A stretch of 64,000 nucleotides of DNA from Thermoleophilia bacterium (GTDB taxonomy: Bacteria; Actinomycetota; Thermoleophilia; Gaiellales; JAICJC01). Every line of letters begins with the position of its first letter. The first letter of the stretch is position 1. The stretch lies in contig JAICYJ010000011.1 of the NCBI GenBank assembly GCA_025934255.1, positions 1 through 64,000 on the forward strand. The letters run 5' to 3'. This document shows, in pieces, positions 63,347-64,000 of the stretch. A model generated the notes under the pieces. That model had not been told where the DNA came from. It searched no databases and saw only the letters and a list, made by a program, of their open reading frames with translations. A program made the position numbers and the translations under genes.

Positions 63347-64000
63347 GCGGCGCCACGCGACGGGGCAGGACGGCCGGCGGCGCCGTCGCGGCCATCGGCG
63401 CGGCGGTGTGCAGAGACGCGTTGGCTGCGAGCGACGCGGTCAGTACCGACTGCACCACGTGGACCACCAGAGCGGTCGGGAATCCGTCGGTACGGGGCGG
63501 GGCGGCCGCCGGCCGAGCTGAGACCGGGGGTCGGGGCCAGGCGGACGCTCGGCCAACGACCATGGCACGATCGGCGGTGGGCATGATCACGACCGGCGTT
63601 CCCAGGTGCAGGGCGGGACGGAGGCGGGCGAGCGCCTGGGGCGAGACGCGGAGACAGCCATGGGAGGAGGCGGTGCCGATCGACGCCGGGTCGTCGGTGC
63701 CGTGGATCGCCAGCTGGTCGCCGCCCGACCAGTTCGCAGGCAGGTGCGGCTGGTGACCCGAGAGACCGAAGGCGTACCAGCCGAACGGGCCCGACGGGTC
63801 ACCGGTGGCGAGGCTGTCGGTGACGCTGAAGCGCCCGATCGGGGTGGGGGTGGTGACGGCGCCGATCGCAGCGGGGAAGGAGGCCCGCGGGCGCGAGCCG
63901 TGCATCAGCCAGATGCGGCGGGCGTGCAGGCTGGCGCGGATCCAGGTGCTGGTGTGGACGGTGCGAAGGCCGTGCAGGTTGATCCAGCCGGTGCGGCCGT
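63015..64000 (-). CDS. L,D-transpeptidase, 5' end beyond window, with odd C-terminal extension
   Basis: The frame is open from the right edge and its start lies outside. Visible are GRTGWINLHGLRTVHTSTWI, a YkuD domain (TPTPIGRFSVTD, QLAIHGTDDPASIG, SSHGCLRVSP with the catalytic Cys) and the usual last strand LGTPVVIMP near 63600. Family members, including the one at 57073, stop there. This frame continues about 190 codons in low-complexity Arg/Ala/Pro sequence and overlaps lhgO by 332 bp. A real tail, a lost stop or a sequencing frameshift are all possible, so the true 3' end is doubtful. Confidence 0.7.
   Translation of the reverse strand, partial: GRTGWINLHGLRTVHTSTWIRASLHARRIWLMHGSRPRASFPAAIGAVTTPTPIGRFSVTDSLATGDPSGPFGWYAFGLSGHQPHLPANWSGGDQLAIHGTDDPASIGTASSHGCLRVSPQALARLRPALHLGTPVVIMPTADRAMVVGRASAWPRPPVSARPAAAPPRTDGFPTALVVHVVQSVLTASLAANASLHTAAPMAATAPPAVLPRRVAPLTGRVGRRHAAPRLRCTVRSQATRSPPARVRSARAARGRCARTRSRRPAARRDRQPGRGRPRTPAARRAASARARARPPPPQTSRPAAGDGPRRCPSARSAGPCDRCRAR

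Noticed and set aside
1..64000. SOS boxes (LexA), tRNA or rRNA genes, transposases or integrases
   Set aside because: None was recognised when reading gene-free stretches and predicted products on both strands. A covariance-model scan would be needed to exclude small RNAs.

Overview
The window is GC-rich DNA (roughly 70 % G+C) with tightly packed genes and looks like an actinobacterial chromosome, most likely class Thermoleophilia (Solirubrobacterales/Gaiellales-like). That placement is an inference. It rests on a fused PafB-PafC WYL regulator, a division/cell-wall (dcw) cluster without ftsA, a meso-diaminopimelate-type MurE, Flp/Tad pilus genes without a secretin, and many promoters whose -10 box sits 6-9 nt before the start codon (leaderless-style). 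I saw no rRNA, tRNA, CRISPR array, prophage or intact insertion sequence. Nearly everything reads as core chromosome.

Layout. 0-5 kb: biotin transporter bioY, queG, and the PafBC DNA-damage regulator facing a Y-family DNA polymerase gene. 5-17 kb: mostly single genes, including a histone-deacetylase-like amidohydrolase, an acetolactate-synthase-like plus aldehyde dehydrogenase pair, an Flp-type pilin, dodecin and cupin, a 2-hydroxyacid dehydrogenase with RidA, FHA and DUF192 proteins. 18-24.7 kb: a seven- to eight-gene translationally coupled operon with a response regulator, a histidine kinase, an unknown zinc-ribbon protein, a CpaB-like SAF protein, TadZ, TadA, TadB and TadC. Two pilin genes lie outside it, at 12.0 and 25.7 kb. 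Both have paired CGTGAC direct repeats upstream, and a matching motif lies upstream of the response regulator. 26-32 kb: an aldehyde dehydrogenase, a 144-bp composite repeat element, then an NAD-salvage operon (nrtR, pncB, a pncA-nadE fusion, a VOC protein) closed by a strong hairpin.

32-50.6 kb: primary-type sigma factor, NlpC/P60 hydrolase, then the dcw cluster mraZ-rsmH-ftsL-ftsI-murE-murF-mraY-murD-ftsW-murG-murC-murB, two small intruding genes, ftsQ and ftsZ. Four MraZ boxes at exact 10-bp spacing overlap the mraZ promoter. A 24-codon leaderless reading frame lies in the ftsZ leader. 50.7-55 kb: the complete glycine cleavage set gcvT-gcvH-gcvPA-gcvPB. 55-64 kb: Na+/H+ antiporter, a Cys-rich protein, an L,D-transpeptidase, a DHFR-like protein, arfB, endonuclease IV, gltX, a protein with a strict 15-glycine GxxxG array, a small membrane protein, an L-2-hydroxyglutarate-oxidase-type flavoenzyme, and a second L,D-transpeptidase cut by the window edge.

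The strongest leads for something new are the PncA-NadE fusion, the operator-like CGTGAC pairs linking the pilins to the two-component system, the composite repeat before the NAD operon, the leaderless peptide in the ftsZ leader, and the window-wide leaderless promoter architecture.
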